Below are positions 43,749-53,713 of a DNA stretch of 64,000 nucleotides, one piece after another. Origin of the DNA: Streptomyces sp. DH37 (lineage in GTDB: Bacteria; Actinomycetota; Actinomycetes; Streptomycetales; Streptomycetaceae); the NCBI RefSeq assembly GCF_029813835.1, contig NZ_JARVKV010000003.1, positions 62,001 to 126,000 on the forward strand. The letters are read 5' to 3'. The position numbers and the translations under genes were made by a program. Within the stretch, counting starts at the first letter, position 1. Each line of letters opens with the position of its first letter. The notes below the pieces were generated by a model that worked only from the letters and a program-made list of their open reading frames with translations, was not told the origin of the DNA and did not search any database.

Positions 43749-44317
43749 CGCCCCGCCGCCCCGTCCCGGTCCACCGGGCCGAGGGCCGCCCGTACCTCCT
43801 CCAGCAGGCCCGGCACGGCCTCCTCGACCAGGGCCAGGCACTCCTCGAAGCCCTCCGGCCCGCCGTAGTACGGGTCGGGCACGTCCAGAGCGCACGGGCC
43901 GCCGCCGTCCGGCCCCGGGGCGTACGACCGCAGCAGCCGCACCTTCTCCGCGTGCTCGGGGCCGGGCGCCAGCTCCCGCAGGTCCCGCAGATGGCCCTCG
44001 TCCAGGGCGATCACCAGATCCAGCCGCGCGAACCAGTCGCGCCGGAACTGCCGTGCCACGTGCTCGTGCACGTATCCGGCGGCCGTCAGCACCGCGAGCG
44101 TACGGGAGTCGGCGTCGTCGCCCGCGTGCCAGCCGCCGGTCCCCGCGCTGCTCACCTCCACCAGCTCCGCCAGCCCGGCCTCCGCCACGCGGGAGCGGAA
44201 GACGGCCTCGGCCATGGGGGAGCGGCAGATGTTGCCGGTGCAGACGAAGCAGACGCGGTACGGCGTACGGACGCCGCCGGGGGTGCCGGAGGTACGGGTG
44301 CGCATGTCCTCCATCAT
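43745..44317 (-). CDS. Low-molecular-weight protein-tyrosine-phosphatase family
   Basis: A 190-residue phosphatase with the P-loop CTGNICRS (nucleophile Cys26, Arg32) and the general-acid segment DVPDPYYGG. ATG at 44317 is used; ATG at 44305 is also possible. Beyond tyrosine dephosphorylation, some LMW-PTPs hydrolyse ribulosamine-5-phosphates, and bacterial ketosamine kinases are often found next to such genes. The four-base overlap with the kinase gene here fits that pairing. It heads a three-gene operon. Confidence 0.9.
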   Translation of the reverse strand: MMEDMRTRTSGTPGGVRTPYRVCFVCTGNICRSPMAEAVFRSRVAEAGLAELVEVSSAGTGGWHAGDDADSRTLAVLTAAGYVHEHVARQFRRDWFARLDLVIALDEGHLRDLRELAPGPEHAEKVRLLRSYAPGPDGGGPCALDVPDPYYGGPEGFEECLALVEEAVPGLLEEVRAALGPVDRDGAAGR

Positions 44318-44411
44318 CGGCGACGCACCGGCCCGCGTCCGCCCCCTCGCGCCTCCTCCTCCTGTCGCCCCCTTCTGTCGCCCCTCTCCGTCGTCTCCCT
44401 CCGTCCGGCGG

Positions 44412-44789
44412 TCACTCGCCGTCGGGCAGCACCACGCTCAGCGCCCACGACACCAGGGAGATCACCAGGGCGCCGAGCACCGCCGTCCAGAAGCCCTCCA
44501 CGTGGAAGGCCAGGTCGAACTGCTCGGCCAGCCAGGAGGTGAGCATCAGCATCAGCGCGTTGATCACCAGGGTGAACAGGCCGAGCGTGAGGATCAGCAG
44601 CGGCAGGGACAGCAGTTTCGTGATCGGCTTGACCACGGCGTTGACGAGGCCGAAGATCAGCGCGACGAGGATCAGCGTGAGGGCCTTGCTCGCGGTGTCG
44701 TCACCGGTGAGCGTGATGTCGTCCAGCAGCCAGACGGCGACGGCCAGGGCCACCGCGTTGGCGATCGTTCTGACGAGGAAATTCACCAT
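44412..44789 (-). CDS. YvlD/phage-holin-like four-helix membrane protein
   Basis: A 125-residue protein starting MVNFLVRTIANAVALAVAVWLLDDI with four hydrophobic segments and the signature GLVNAVVKPITKLLSLPLLILTLGLF, characteristic of the YvlD (mycobacterial-holin/DUF360) family. Members are linked with envelope stress; no phage genes are present, so holin activity is not implied. It is 57 bp from the divergent cupin gene. Confidence 0.85.
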   Translation of the reverse strand: MVNFLVRTIANAVALAVAVWLLDDITLTGDDTASKALTLILVALIFGLVNAVVKPITKLLSLPLLILTLGLFTLVINALMLMLTSWLAEQFDLAFHVEGFWTAVLGALVISLVSWALSVVLPDGE

Positions 44790-44845
44790 GTCCGAGATCG
44801 TTCCAGAAACGGGGACGGTCGCCTACCGGTGAGGGGTCGAGGCTC

Positions 44846-45163
44846 ATGAAGGCGTTCCGGCTGGAGGAGCTGGAGGCGGAACGGGCCGCCAACGACGGCG
44901 CGTACCTGCAGTTCCTGCGGGAGAGGAACATGTCCGTCGGCCTGTACGCCCTGGACCGGGGCCAACTCGACCCGCAGCAGCCGCACGCGCAGGACGAGGT
45001 GTACTTCGTCGCCAGCGGCCGGGCGCTGATCACCGTCGGGGACGAGACCACCCAGGTCGCGCGGGGCAGCGTGGTCTACGTGCCCGCCGGGGTGCCGCAC
45101 CGGTTCCACCACATCACCGAGGACCTGCGGGTCCTGGTGGTCTTCTCTCCCCCGGAGGGCTGA
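44846..45163 (+). CDS. Small single-domain cupin
   Basis: A 105-residue protein with a single cupin barrel. Metal ligands are recognisable in HAQDEVYFVASGRALITVG (an H...E version of the first motif) and in the second motif GSVVYVPAGVPHRFHHI. It probably binds a divalent metal; function unknown. It is divergent from the YvlD-like gene and followed after 172 bp by the DUF5326 gene. Confidence 0.83.
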   Translation: MKAFRLEELEAERAANDGAYLQFLRERNMSVGLYALDRGQLDPQQPHAQDEVYFVASGRALITVGDETTQVARGSVVYVPAGVPHRFHHITEDLRVLVVFSPPEG

Positions 45164-45335
45164 CGGCGCGCTCGGGGTTTCCTCAGGGGCCCGGTCAGGG
45201 AAGGACCCGGGCCGGGCGGCGCCCGGAAGGGGACCGCCCCGCCTAGCATCGGAGCCGGAAGCACCGGACGCACAGAGGGCGCCGGGCACGCCGGGCACAC
45301 CGGCACGCCGGAGATTGAGGAAGCGGGTAACGGTC

Positions 45336-45551
45336 ATGGATCTCAAGGGGAGCTTCGCGGCACTGCCGTGGTGGGTGAAGTGGGTCGCGATCCCGCTCAT
45401 CGCGCTCTTCGTCTTCGGCGGTCTGATCTTCGCCGTCGTCGGCTTCGTCGTGAAGCTGCTCTTCAAGCTGCTGCTCTTCGTGGCGCTGGTCGGCGCACTG
45501 GTCTACGTCGTACGGAAGTTCGCCTCGTCGGGCTCCTCCTCGGGCGGCTGA
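45336..45551 (+). CDS. DUF5326 small membrane protein
   Basis: A 71-residue protein (MDLKGSFAALPWWVKWVAIPL) with two hydrophobic helices and a Ser/Gly-rich end. It resembles the DUF5326 family, which is restricted to Streptomyces relatives and uncharacterised. The ATG at 45336 is chosen over 45315 because the domain begins there. It is convergent with the YibE/F gene with a short hairpin between. Confidence 0.75.
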   Translation: MDLKGSFAALPWWVKWVAIPLIALFVFGGLIFAVVGFVVKLLFKLLLFVALVGALVYVVRKFASSGSSSGG

Positions 45552-45552
45552 C

Positions 45553-45579
45553 GGCCCCGGAACCGCACCGGCCGGGGCC
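45553..45579. terminator. Terminator between DUF5326 and YibE/F genes
   Basis: GGCCCCGG (45553-45560) pairs perfectly with 45572-45579 around an 11-base loop in a 60-bp convergent gap. Confidence 0.5.
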
Positions 45580-45611
45580 GGGCGGGCGGCGGGCCGGGGC
45601 AGGTCCGCGGC

Positions 45612-47039
45612 TCAGCGCCGCGCCCGCCGCCTGCCGCCCCGGCCGCGGGCCCGCACCGGCCGGCCGTCCCCGGGCTCCCCCCGGTCCGCGACCGCCACCA
45701 GCGCCGCCAGCGCCGTCGTCACCGGCACCGAGGCGACCAGGCCGATCGAGCCGATCAGCGTCCGCACGATCTCCTCGGCCACCAGCTCGCTGGTGGCGAC
45801 CTGGCCCATTCCGCTCTCCGCTATCGAGAACAGCAGCAGCAGCGGCAGCGCGGCCCCCGCGTACGCCAGCACCAGCGTGTTCACCACCGACGCGATGTGG
45901 TCGCGGCCGATGCGCATCGCCGCGCCGTAGAGCCTGCGCCAGCCCGCCCCCGGGTCGGCCTGCCGCAGCTCCCACACCGCCGAGGTCTGGGTCACCGTCA
46001 CGTCGTCCAGCACGCCGAGCGAGCCGATCAGCACCCCGGCCAGCAGCAGGCCGCGGATCTCGATGTCCGGGTAGAGGCCGTGCACCAGCCCGGTCTGGTC
46101 GTCGGTGTTGCCCGACAGCTCCGCCCACCCGATGAACGCCGACCCCAGCAGCCCGATCAGCAGCAGCGACACCAGGGTGCCCAGGACGGCGACGGAGGTG
46201 CGGGCGCTGAAGCCGTGGCACAGGTACAGCGTCGCCAGCATGATCGTGCTGCCGCCCACCACCGCCACCAGCAGCGGATTGGACCCCTGGAGGACGGCGG
46301 GCAGGATGAACAGCGTCAGCACCCCGAAGCTGACCGCCAGCCCGACCAGCGCCAGCACCCCGCGCAGCCGCCCCACGACCACCACCGCCAGCGCGAAGAC
46401 GCCCGCCAGCACCGTCATGGGCACCCCGCGCGCCACGTCCACCACGCTGTACTGGAACTCGCGCGGCGCCTTGGGCGCGTACGCCACCACCACCTCCTGG
46501 CCGGCGGACAGCCGGCGGGTGGCGTCCGGGGTGACGATCTCCGGGAACGTACGGCCCGCGTCCTTGCCCTCGGTGACCTCGACGGTCGCCCGCAGGCACG
46601 CCCCCTTCCCGGAACCCCCCGGCAGGGCGTCCGCGGCGCCCTCGCCCGCCGCGCCGCTCCCGGGCGGCGGCTGCTGGGCGGCGCCCACCGCCGCGCAGTC
46701 CACCTCCTCGACCGCGGTGACCCGCGCGCCGAACGTCTGCCGGTCGAAGCCGACACCGCTCGGCGCGTCCTTCCCCTCGGGCGCGCCGCCCGGCCACAGC
46801 ACCACCAGTCCGGCGAGCACGGCGACGGCGAACGGGACCAGCACCATCGCGACCACCCTGCGCAGCCGCGCCGAGACGGGGGCGGGCGGCCCGTGGTGGT
46901 GGCCGTGGGAGTGCCCGTGCGCGCCCGGGTGCCCGTGCGCGTGCGCCCGCGCGGGGTCGGACGACGGGCGCTGGGCCGGCGGGGACGGCGGCACCGGCGG
47001 CACCGGCGGGCGGGGTGGCGGGGAAAAGGAGGAGTCCAC
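45612..47039 (-). CDS. YibE/F-family membrane protein
   Basis: A 475-residue polytopic protein of the YibE/F family with about eight membrane helices in the C-terminal two thirds (for example GVLALVGLAVSFGVLTLFILPAVL, and VLIGSLGVLDDVTVTQTSAVWEL). The N-terminal cytoplasmic part carries a His-rich stretch (AHAHGHPGAHGHSHGHHHG, residues about 31-49) that looks able to bind metal ions. The family role is not established. It is divergent from thiC. Confidence 0.83.
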   Translation of the reverse strand: MDSSFSPPPRPPVPPVPPSPPAQRPSSDPARAHAHGHPGAHGHSHGHHHGPPAPVSARLRRVVAMVLVPFAVAVLAGLVVLWPGGAPEGKDAPSGVGFDRQTFGARVTAVEEVDCAAVGAAQQPPPGSGAAGEGAADALPGGSGKGACLRATVEVTEGKDAGRTFPEIVTPDATRRLSAGQEVVVAYAPKAPREFQYSVVDVARGVPMTVLAGVFALAVVVVGRLRGVLALVGLAVSFGVLTLFILPAVLQGSNPLLVAVVGGSTIMLATLYLCHGFSARTSVAVLGTLVSLLLIGLLGSAFIGWAELSGNTDDQTGLVHGLYPDIEIRGLLLAGVLIGSLGVLDDVTVTQTSAVWELRQADPGAGWRRLYGAAMRIGRDHIASVVNTLVLAYAGAALPLLLLFSIAESGMGQVATSELVAEEIVRTLIGSIGLVASVPVTTALAALVAVADRGEPGDGRPVRARGRGGRRRARR

Positions 47040-47118
47040 GGCCCGATCATCGCAGGACGCGGCCCGGGCACCCTGGCGCGCGGCCGGGATCAGCCGTTAG
47101 CGTAGGGGCGCTTTTGCA

Positions 47119-49022
<1,904 letters not shown>

Positions 49023-49053
49023 TCCCGGCCGCCCGCGGCGGATCCCCGCCCGA

Positions 49054-49084
49054 CCCCGGCCCGGCGCTCCCCGCCGGGCCGGGG
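49054..49084. terminator. Terminator between thiC and the lipoprotein gene
   Basis: A perfect 13-bp stem (49054-49066 with 49072-49084) and five-base loop lies 32 bp beyond thiC, between convergent genes. Confidence 0.75.
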
Positions 49085-49233
49085 GAGCCGTCCGCCGGGC
49101 GGGACGAGCATGTCCGGGCGGCCGGGGAGGCGGAAGCGCCGGGCCGGGGCCGTACTCCGCCGCGCGGCGGTCCCGCCGCTGTACCGGGGGGTCACGCCGG
49201 CCGCCGGCCGGGCGCGTCGGTGTCCGGTGGACT

Positions 49234-50163
49234 TCACCCGTTCGAGGGAAGGCCGGCCTGGCCGGCGAGCTTGCCGGTGACGTCCTCGGTCTTCCCGGTG
49301 GGGGGCGGGGAGACGTCGACCGAGGTGCCGAAGTCGCTGAACTCGATCACGGTGCGGATCCTCGCGTCCTGCGCGCCCCGCGACGGCGGCTGCGAGTTCG
49401 CGTTCGACGTCGCGGCGTCCTTGTCGAGGGAGATCTCGAACTGCTGGCGGCGGATGCGGTCCTGCTCGTCGAGCCACAGGTGCATCGGCAGGGAGTCGCC
49501 GAGCTGCTGCCGCAGGCGCTCGGCCTCGGCCGTGTCCTCGCCGGCGAGCTCCTCGACGTCGACGTTCACGCGGTAGTGGGTGGTCTCCGCCCCGCCGACC
49601 TTCTCGGTGCCGACGCGGGTGGCGTCGTCCTCCAGCGCCCGGGTGTAGTCGAGCGTCCGGGCCGGGTCGCTGATCCGGATGCCGCCCACGGTGCCGTTGC
49701 TCCCGGCGAGTTCCCGCAGGTCGACGCTGATCCACGGCTCGTCGACACCGAGCTGCTCCCGCACGGAGGCCGGCAGCCGCTGGTAGAGGGTCTGGTCCAC
49801 CACCCGCTGCTCGATCCGCTCGCCGCCGCCCGCCTCGATCGTCATGGCGCTCGTGCCGTCGGTCAGGTCGACGCTGCCGTCGCCGGTGATCGTCTGCTGC
49901 TGCCCGCCCATGGCGGCGCGCACCTTCAGCGTCATCTTCGCGGTCCCGGCCGCGACCGTCTTCTCGTGCGCGGTTCGGACGACCTCGGCGGCCTCCTCGT
50001 CGCGGCCCTCGGCTCCGCTCCCGGCCTCATCGGCCTCCCGCTCGGTGCCGGCCCCCGTGCCCGAGGACTCCTCCTCGCCGCAGCCGGCGATCAGCGCCGT
50101 ACCGGCCAGCAGCCCGGCCGCCACCACCGCACCCGTCCTGGTCCTGCGTGACACGCGCGCCAT
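49234..50163 (-). CDS. LppX/LprAFG-like lipoprotein
   Basis: A 309-residue protein with a signal peptide and lipobox (ALIAGC, lipidated Cys28), followed by an acidic Glu/Gly-rich linker and a domain of LprG-like proportions (EKTVAAGTAKMTLKVRA, IEAGGGERIEQRVV). In mycobacteria the LppX/LprG fold carries lipids; here only the fold family is inferred. It stands alone, convergent with thiC. Confidence 0.82.
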   Translation of the reverse strand: MARVSRRTRTGAVVAAGLLAGTALIAGCGEEESSGTGAGTEREADEAGSGAEGRDEEAAEVVRTAHEKTVAAGTAKMTLKVRAAMGGQQQTITGDGSVDLTDGTSAMTIEAGGGERIEQRVVDQTLYQRLPASVREQLGVDEPWISVDLRELAGSNGTVGGIRISDPARTLDYTRALEDDATRVGTEKVGGAETTHYRVNVDVEELAGEDTAEAERLRQQLGDSLPMHLWLDEQDRIRRQQFEISLDKDAATSNANSQPPSRGAQDARIRTVIEFSDFGTSVDVSPPPTGKTEDVTGKLAGQAGLPSNG

Positions 50164-50400
50164 GCGGTCTCCTCCTGCTCCGTGAAGCGGTCTCGTCCGA
50201 CGCGGTACGCGTTTCCCGGGACAGTCCCGGCAATCGCTCCGAACAGATCGATTCAGGCCAATGAGGGAACGTGAGCAGGGGAGTTGGCGCGATCACACGG
50301 TGAACGTCTCGAACGTCCCGCCGTTCGCCGGCGCTCCGGCGGCGCGCCCCGGTCGCCGGGTCCCCCCACGTCACCCGGTGCCGCCCGGTGCCGCCCGGTG

Positions 50401-51207
50401 TCACCCGGCGGCGCCTCCGGCGGCCTTCGCCGGGTCTCCCGGGTTCCCCTGGTCCCCGGAGTCCCGGGCCAGTTGGCGGCGCAGGCCGTACGCGCCGGCG
50501 GCGCCTCCGGCCAGGCCGCCGACGAGCATGCCCGCCAGGGTGCCGGGCTCGAACGGGGACACCCCGGTGAGCAGGCCGCCGGTCCCCGCCACCGTCCACA
50601 GGACCAGGACCGCCGCGAGCAGCCGCCGGTACTTCCGGCTGAGGAACAGACGGCGCTCCGGTACCCCGGGGACGTCGGGCAGTTCGGCGGCCGGTCCGGC
50701 GAGGGCGGCGCGCGGGCGCTTGAAGTACGCGATGTACAGCCAGCGGCCGCACGGCTCCCAGCCGTCCGGGGCGAGGCGGGCGGACACCTCGTCGCGGTCG
50801 CCGCGGCCGACGATCTCACGGCGGTACTCCCAGCGCATCGCGCGGTCCGGGTCGCGGCGACAGACGAACCGGCCGATCCGGTCGACGCGTTCGACCTCCC
50901 AGCCCTGGTCGCCGTAGCGGTTCAGCAGCTCGCGGTCGGTGTAGACGTCGCAGGACCAGCGCCACTCCTCGGCGTGCGCGTCGGGCTCCGCGCCGTCCTC
51001 GCCGGCGGGTGCGCCGCCCGTGCCGCGGGTGAGCCGCCCGGCGAACTCCTCCACCGGGCCGAACTCCGCCTCGGGGTCGGTGTCGGCGTCCAGCAGGTAC
51101 TCGTACAGGTCCGTGAGGGTGGCGGTCACCCGCTCCTCGGCGACGCCCCGCGCGCGGAGCCGGTCGGCCAGGACCGCGAAGTACGTGTCCGTGGTCTCCC
51201 CCGTCAT
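50401..51207 (-). CDS. HAAS-DUF2812 membrane protein paired with PadR
   Basis: A 268-residue protein. Its N-terminal region (YFAVLADRLRARGVAEERVTATLTDLYEYLLDA) looks like the HAAS signalling domain often seen next to PadR regulators. Then comes a DUF2812-like domain (GDQGWEVERVDRIGRFVCRRDPDRAMRWEYRREIV). Two membrane helices follow (LAAVLVLWTVAGTGGLLTGV and LAGMLVGGLAGGAAGAYGL). The ATG at 51207 overlaps the PadR stop in an ATGA. The pair is expected to sense an envelope signal, with PadR relieving repression; the signal is unknown. Confidence 0.82.
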   Translation of the reverse strand: MTGETTDTYFAVLADRLRARGVAEERVTATLTDLYEYLLDADTDPEAEFGPVEEFAGRLTRGTGGAPAGEDGAEPDAHAEEWRWSCDVYTDRELLNRYGDQGWEVERVDRIGRFVCRRDPDRAMRWEYRREIVGRGDRDEVSARLAPDGWEPCGRWLYIAYFKRPRAALAGPAAELPDVPGVPERRLFLSRKYRRLLAAVLVLWTVAGTGGLLTGVSPFEPGTLAGMLVGGLAGGAAGAYGLRRQLARDSGDQGNPGDPAKAAGGAAG

Positions 51208-51605
51208 GCCCCGACCCCTTTCCCGCCCGGTTCTCCGACCGGTTCTCCGCCCGCTTCTCCGTCCGCCACTTCGTCCATCCCCCTGCCCAGCACGGCCCCC
51301 ACCGACCGGTGGAACGCCAGCCACGCCTCGCCCTGCTCGGTCAGGCTCCGGCGCCCGTCCCCGGTCAGGCGGTAGTAGCGGCGGCCCGGGCCGCGCTCGG
51401 CGGCGCGGAACTCGGCCTCCACCAGCCCGGCCTCCTCCAGCCGGTTGAGCACCGGGTAGAGCGTGCCGCCCCGGATCGTGCCGAGCCCGGCCTCGTCCAG
51501 CCGCTTGGCGATCTCGTAGCCGTAGCTCTCGCCGTCGGCCAGGCAGCAGAGCACCAGCAGGTCGAGGACGCCCTTGAGCCAGCTGGCCCTTCTGTCTGTC
51601 GGCAT
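51204..51605 (-). CDS. PadR-family regulator
   Basis: A 133-residue regulator: winged helix (LDLLVLCCLADGESYGYEIAKRLDEAGL; GGTLYPVLNRLEEAGLVEAEF; GPGRRYYRLTGDGRRSL) plus a C-terminal helix and a Gly-rich tail. The tail overlaps the start of the HAAS-DUF2812 gene. A CTAGGT motif lies immediately before the ATG at 51605. TTGCAT, 17 bases and TGTCAT stand upstream with six bases to the ATG, suggesting a leaderless transcript under its own control. Confidence 0.9.
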   Translation of the reverse strand: MPTDRRASWLKGVLDLLVLCCLADGESYGYEIAKRLDEAGLGTIRGGTLYPVLNRLEEAGLVEAEFRAAERGPGRRYYRLTGDGRRSLTEQGEAWLAFHRSVGAVLGRGMDEVADGEAGGEPVGEPGGKGVGA

Positions 51606-51647
51606 ACCTAGATGACACCATAAGCTAGGTAGGAATGCAAGCTAGGT
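51606..51647 (-). promoter_or_regulatory. Candidate PadR operator and leaderless promoter
   Basis: Three CTAGGT hexamers: ACCTAG at 51606-51611 as an inverted partner of CTAGGT at 51625-51630, with a further direct copy at 51642-51647, all within 42 bp before the padR start. They bracket the predicted -35 (TTGCAT, 51640-51635) and -10 (TGTCAT, 51617-51612). Confidence 0.5.
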
Positions 51648-51738
51648 GGGTGCGCAGAGCGGCAAGGGGGGAGGCGGAGCCGGCGTCACGACGCCCGCCC
51701 CCGGCCCCCGGCGCCGGGGACGCGCCCCGGCCGGGCGC

Positions 51739-52533
51739 CTACGGCGTGCCGGACTCCCGCTCGCCCGCCGTCCCGGCGACCTCCGCCACCAGCGCCTCCA
51801 GCCGGTCGCCGTGCGCCCCGCGCCAGTAGACGCGTCCGCAGTCGCGGCAGCGGGCGAAGGTGTCGTAGGTGCGGCGGGTGCCGGGGCGGAGCAGGTGCTC
51901 GACCTCGGCCTTGGGCGCGTCGGCGAGCGGCCCGTTGCACGCCGTGCACCGCGTCCACGGCGCCATCGGCAGGTCGAACCGGTCCAGGACGTCGGCGAGC
52001 TGGTCGTCCGGGCGCGAGCCGTGCACGTAGGCACCCATCCACAGCTGACGCCGCATCAGCAGCCCGCGGTCCTGGGTCAGCAGGACGCGCCGCTCGGCGT
52101 TGGCCTGCTCGACCAGGGTGGGATCGTCCATGTCGTTGTGGTACGCGGTGTCCGCGCCCGCCACCAGCCGCAGCCGCCGGGCCAGCGTGCCCAGGTGGAC
52201 GTCCAGCAGGAAGCGCGGCGGTCCGTCCGGCACCCGCTGCGGGCGTACGACGGGCTCGACCCGGACCGTCTCGCCCGCTCCGGGGCGGTACGAGGGCTCC
52301 ACCCGCCGTCCGTCCCCGCTCCCGTCCTCCAGGACGAGCGCGCCCACCTCCGTCAGCGGGACGCCCGCGGACTGCACGAGGTGGACGAGGGAGGAGGTGC
52401 CGTCGTGGGGCGCGGGGAGGAGTTCGGCGCCGCGGTGGCGCGAGGGCAGGAAGATCCGCAGCTCGGGGGAGATCCGCAGGAACAGTTCGCGGGGCGCCCG
52501 GGGGTCGCCGGTGGTCTGTGGTCGGTCGGTCAC
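51739..52533 (-). CDS. Mut7-C RNase/ubiquitin-like domain protein
   Basis: A 264-residue protein of the Mut7-C family. An N-terminal ubiquitin-like part (ELFLRISPELRIFLPS; LVHLVQSAGVPLTEVG) is joined to a PIN-like RNase part (RFLLDVHLGTLARRLRLVAGADTAYHND, RVLLTQDRGLLMRR), which keeps Asp residues for metal binding. It ends in a zinc ribbon (CTACNG...CRDCGRVYW). The role is probably RNA processing; this is inferred from domains only. Confidence 0.85.
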   Translation of the reverse strand: MTDRPQTTGDPRAPRELFLRISPELRIFLPSRHRGAELLPAPHDGTSSLVHLVQSAGVPLTEVGALVLEDGSGDGRRVEPSYRPGAGETVRVEPVVRPQRVPDGPPRFLLDVHLGTLARRLRLVAGADTAYHNDMDDPTLVEQANAERRVLLTQDRGLLMRRQLWMGAYVHGSRPDDQLADVLDRFDLPMAPWTRCTACNGPLADAPKAEVEHLLRPGTRRTYDTFARCRDCGRVYWRGAHGDRLEALVAEVAGTAGERESGTP

Positions 52534-52641
52534 CCTCCCCAGGATGCCAGCAGGCCCTCGCCGGTCCCACCGCTTTGCGGGCCCGGCGGGGAGCCCGGAC
52601 GGACGCCGGCCCGGCGCTCGGTCCTGTGCTCGGTCCGGTGC

Positions 52642-53520
52642 TCAGTCCGGGACGTGCTCGGGGCCCCCGAAATCGGGGCTGGTGAAGTCCGGGCTGGTGT
52701 AGCGGGGCCCGGCGCCCGCATCGCGGGACGACCCCGCGGCCGGGCTGGAGAAGCCCGGGTGGGTGTAGCCCAGTCTGGGGTGGCGGCTCTCCCCCGGGGC
52801 CTTCGCCGCCCCCGGCGTCCCGGAGGTCTCCAGGGCGCCCGGTGACGCCGTCGGGACCACCGGCCCCCCGCCGGGCTCGGCCAGCGCCTCGCGCAGGAAG
52901 GGCAGCACCCCGCGCTCCAGCAGCGCCGTGCGCCAGGCCGCGCGCGCCCGCGCCACCTCGTCGGCGAGCGCCCCCTGCCCGCTGGGCCCGCCCGCCCGGA
53001 TCGCGCCGGCGCCGTGGCGCAGCGCGGTGACCAGCAGCCCGACGGACGCGGCCAGCAGCGAGGCGGCGGTCAGCGCGGCGAAGGCCCAGCCCGCGCCGCG
53101 CATCGGCGCGGCGATGGACGGCTCGGGGGTCATCACGCGCAGGACGTGGCCGACCAGGAGGAAGATCACCGCCGCGGTGCCGGCCAGCACGGGAGCCAGG
53201 ACGGAGACCATCGCGAACAGGCCGGCCCCGCCGGAGCCGGACTGCCCGGGGCCGCCGGCCGCGCCCTGCGCCGAGGGCGCGTGGTCGGGGTGGCGCAGCT
53301 CGTCGCGGAGCGACACGAAGTGGTCGTACTCCGCGGCCGCGCAGGCGGCGATCGCCGCGGCGGCGCCGATCGCCATGGCGCGCAGCTGCTCGGTGGTCAG
53401 CCGCTGCCCCACGGCGGCCGTTTCGGGGCGGTCGCGTGCGGTGCGCAGTGCCTCGTCGAGGACCCTCTCGAACTCGGGGCGGTCCTCGAGGCGGAGGTGC
53501 GGAGCGGTGTTCATGTGCAT
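52642..53520 (-). CDS. Two-helix membrane protein, unknown function
   Basis: A 292-residue protein. Two membrane helices are visible (LFAMVSVLAPVLAGTAAVIFLLV and GWAFAALTAASLLAASVGLLV). The C-terminal tail is Pro/Gly-rich with short imperfect repeats such as YTHPGFSSP and TSPDFTSPDFGGPE. Such tails occur in uncharacterised actinomycete proteins. The start could be Met1 or Met3. I do not recognise a functional family. Confidence 0.7.
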   Translation of the reverse strand: MHMNTAPHLRLEDRPEFERVLDEALRTARDRPETAAVGQRLTTEQLRAMAIGAAAAIAACAAAEYDHFVSLRDELRHPDHAPSAQGAAGGPGQSGSGGAGLFAMVSVLAPVLAGTAAVIFLLVGHVLRVMTPEPSIAAPMRGAGWAFAALTAASLLAASVGLLVTALRHGAGAIRAGGPSGQGALADEVARARAAWRTALLERGVLPFLREALAEPGGGPVVPTASPGALETSGTPGAAKAPGESRHPRLGYTHPGFSSPAAGSSRDAGAGPRYTSPDFTSPDFGGPEHVPD

Positions 53521-53713
53521 CCCCCGGTGCTCCGTAAGGCCGCGGGGGCCGGAAACGGAGGAGAGCTCGCTTGGGACAGGGACCCGATGGTAGAGCGGTT
53601 CCTTCCGGCGGTGACAGGGTGTTTCCGGAAAATACGCACCACCTCGCGCGGGTGTTCACCTCCGCAACCACCCGCACGGGGGAGGATCAAGCGGACACCG
53701 GGGGAGACAACAC

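Noticed and set aside
44412..44789. A prophage holin
   Set aside because: The protein belongs to the YvlD/DUF360 membrane family and no phage genes surround it.
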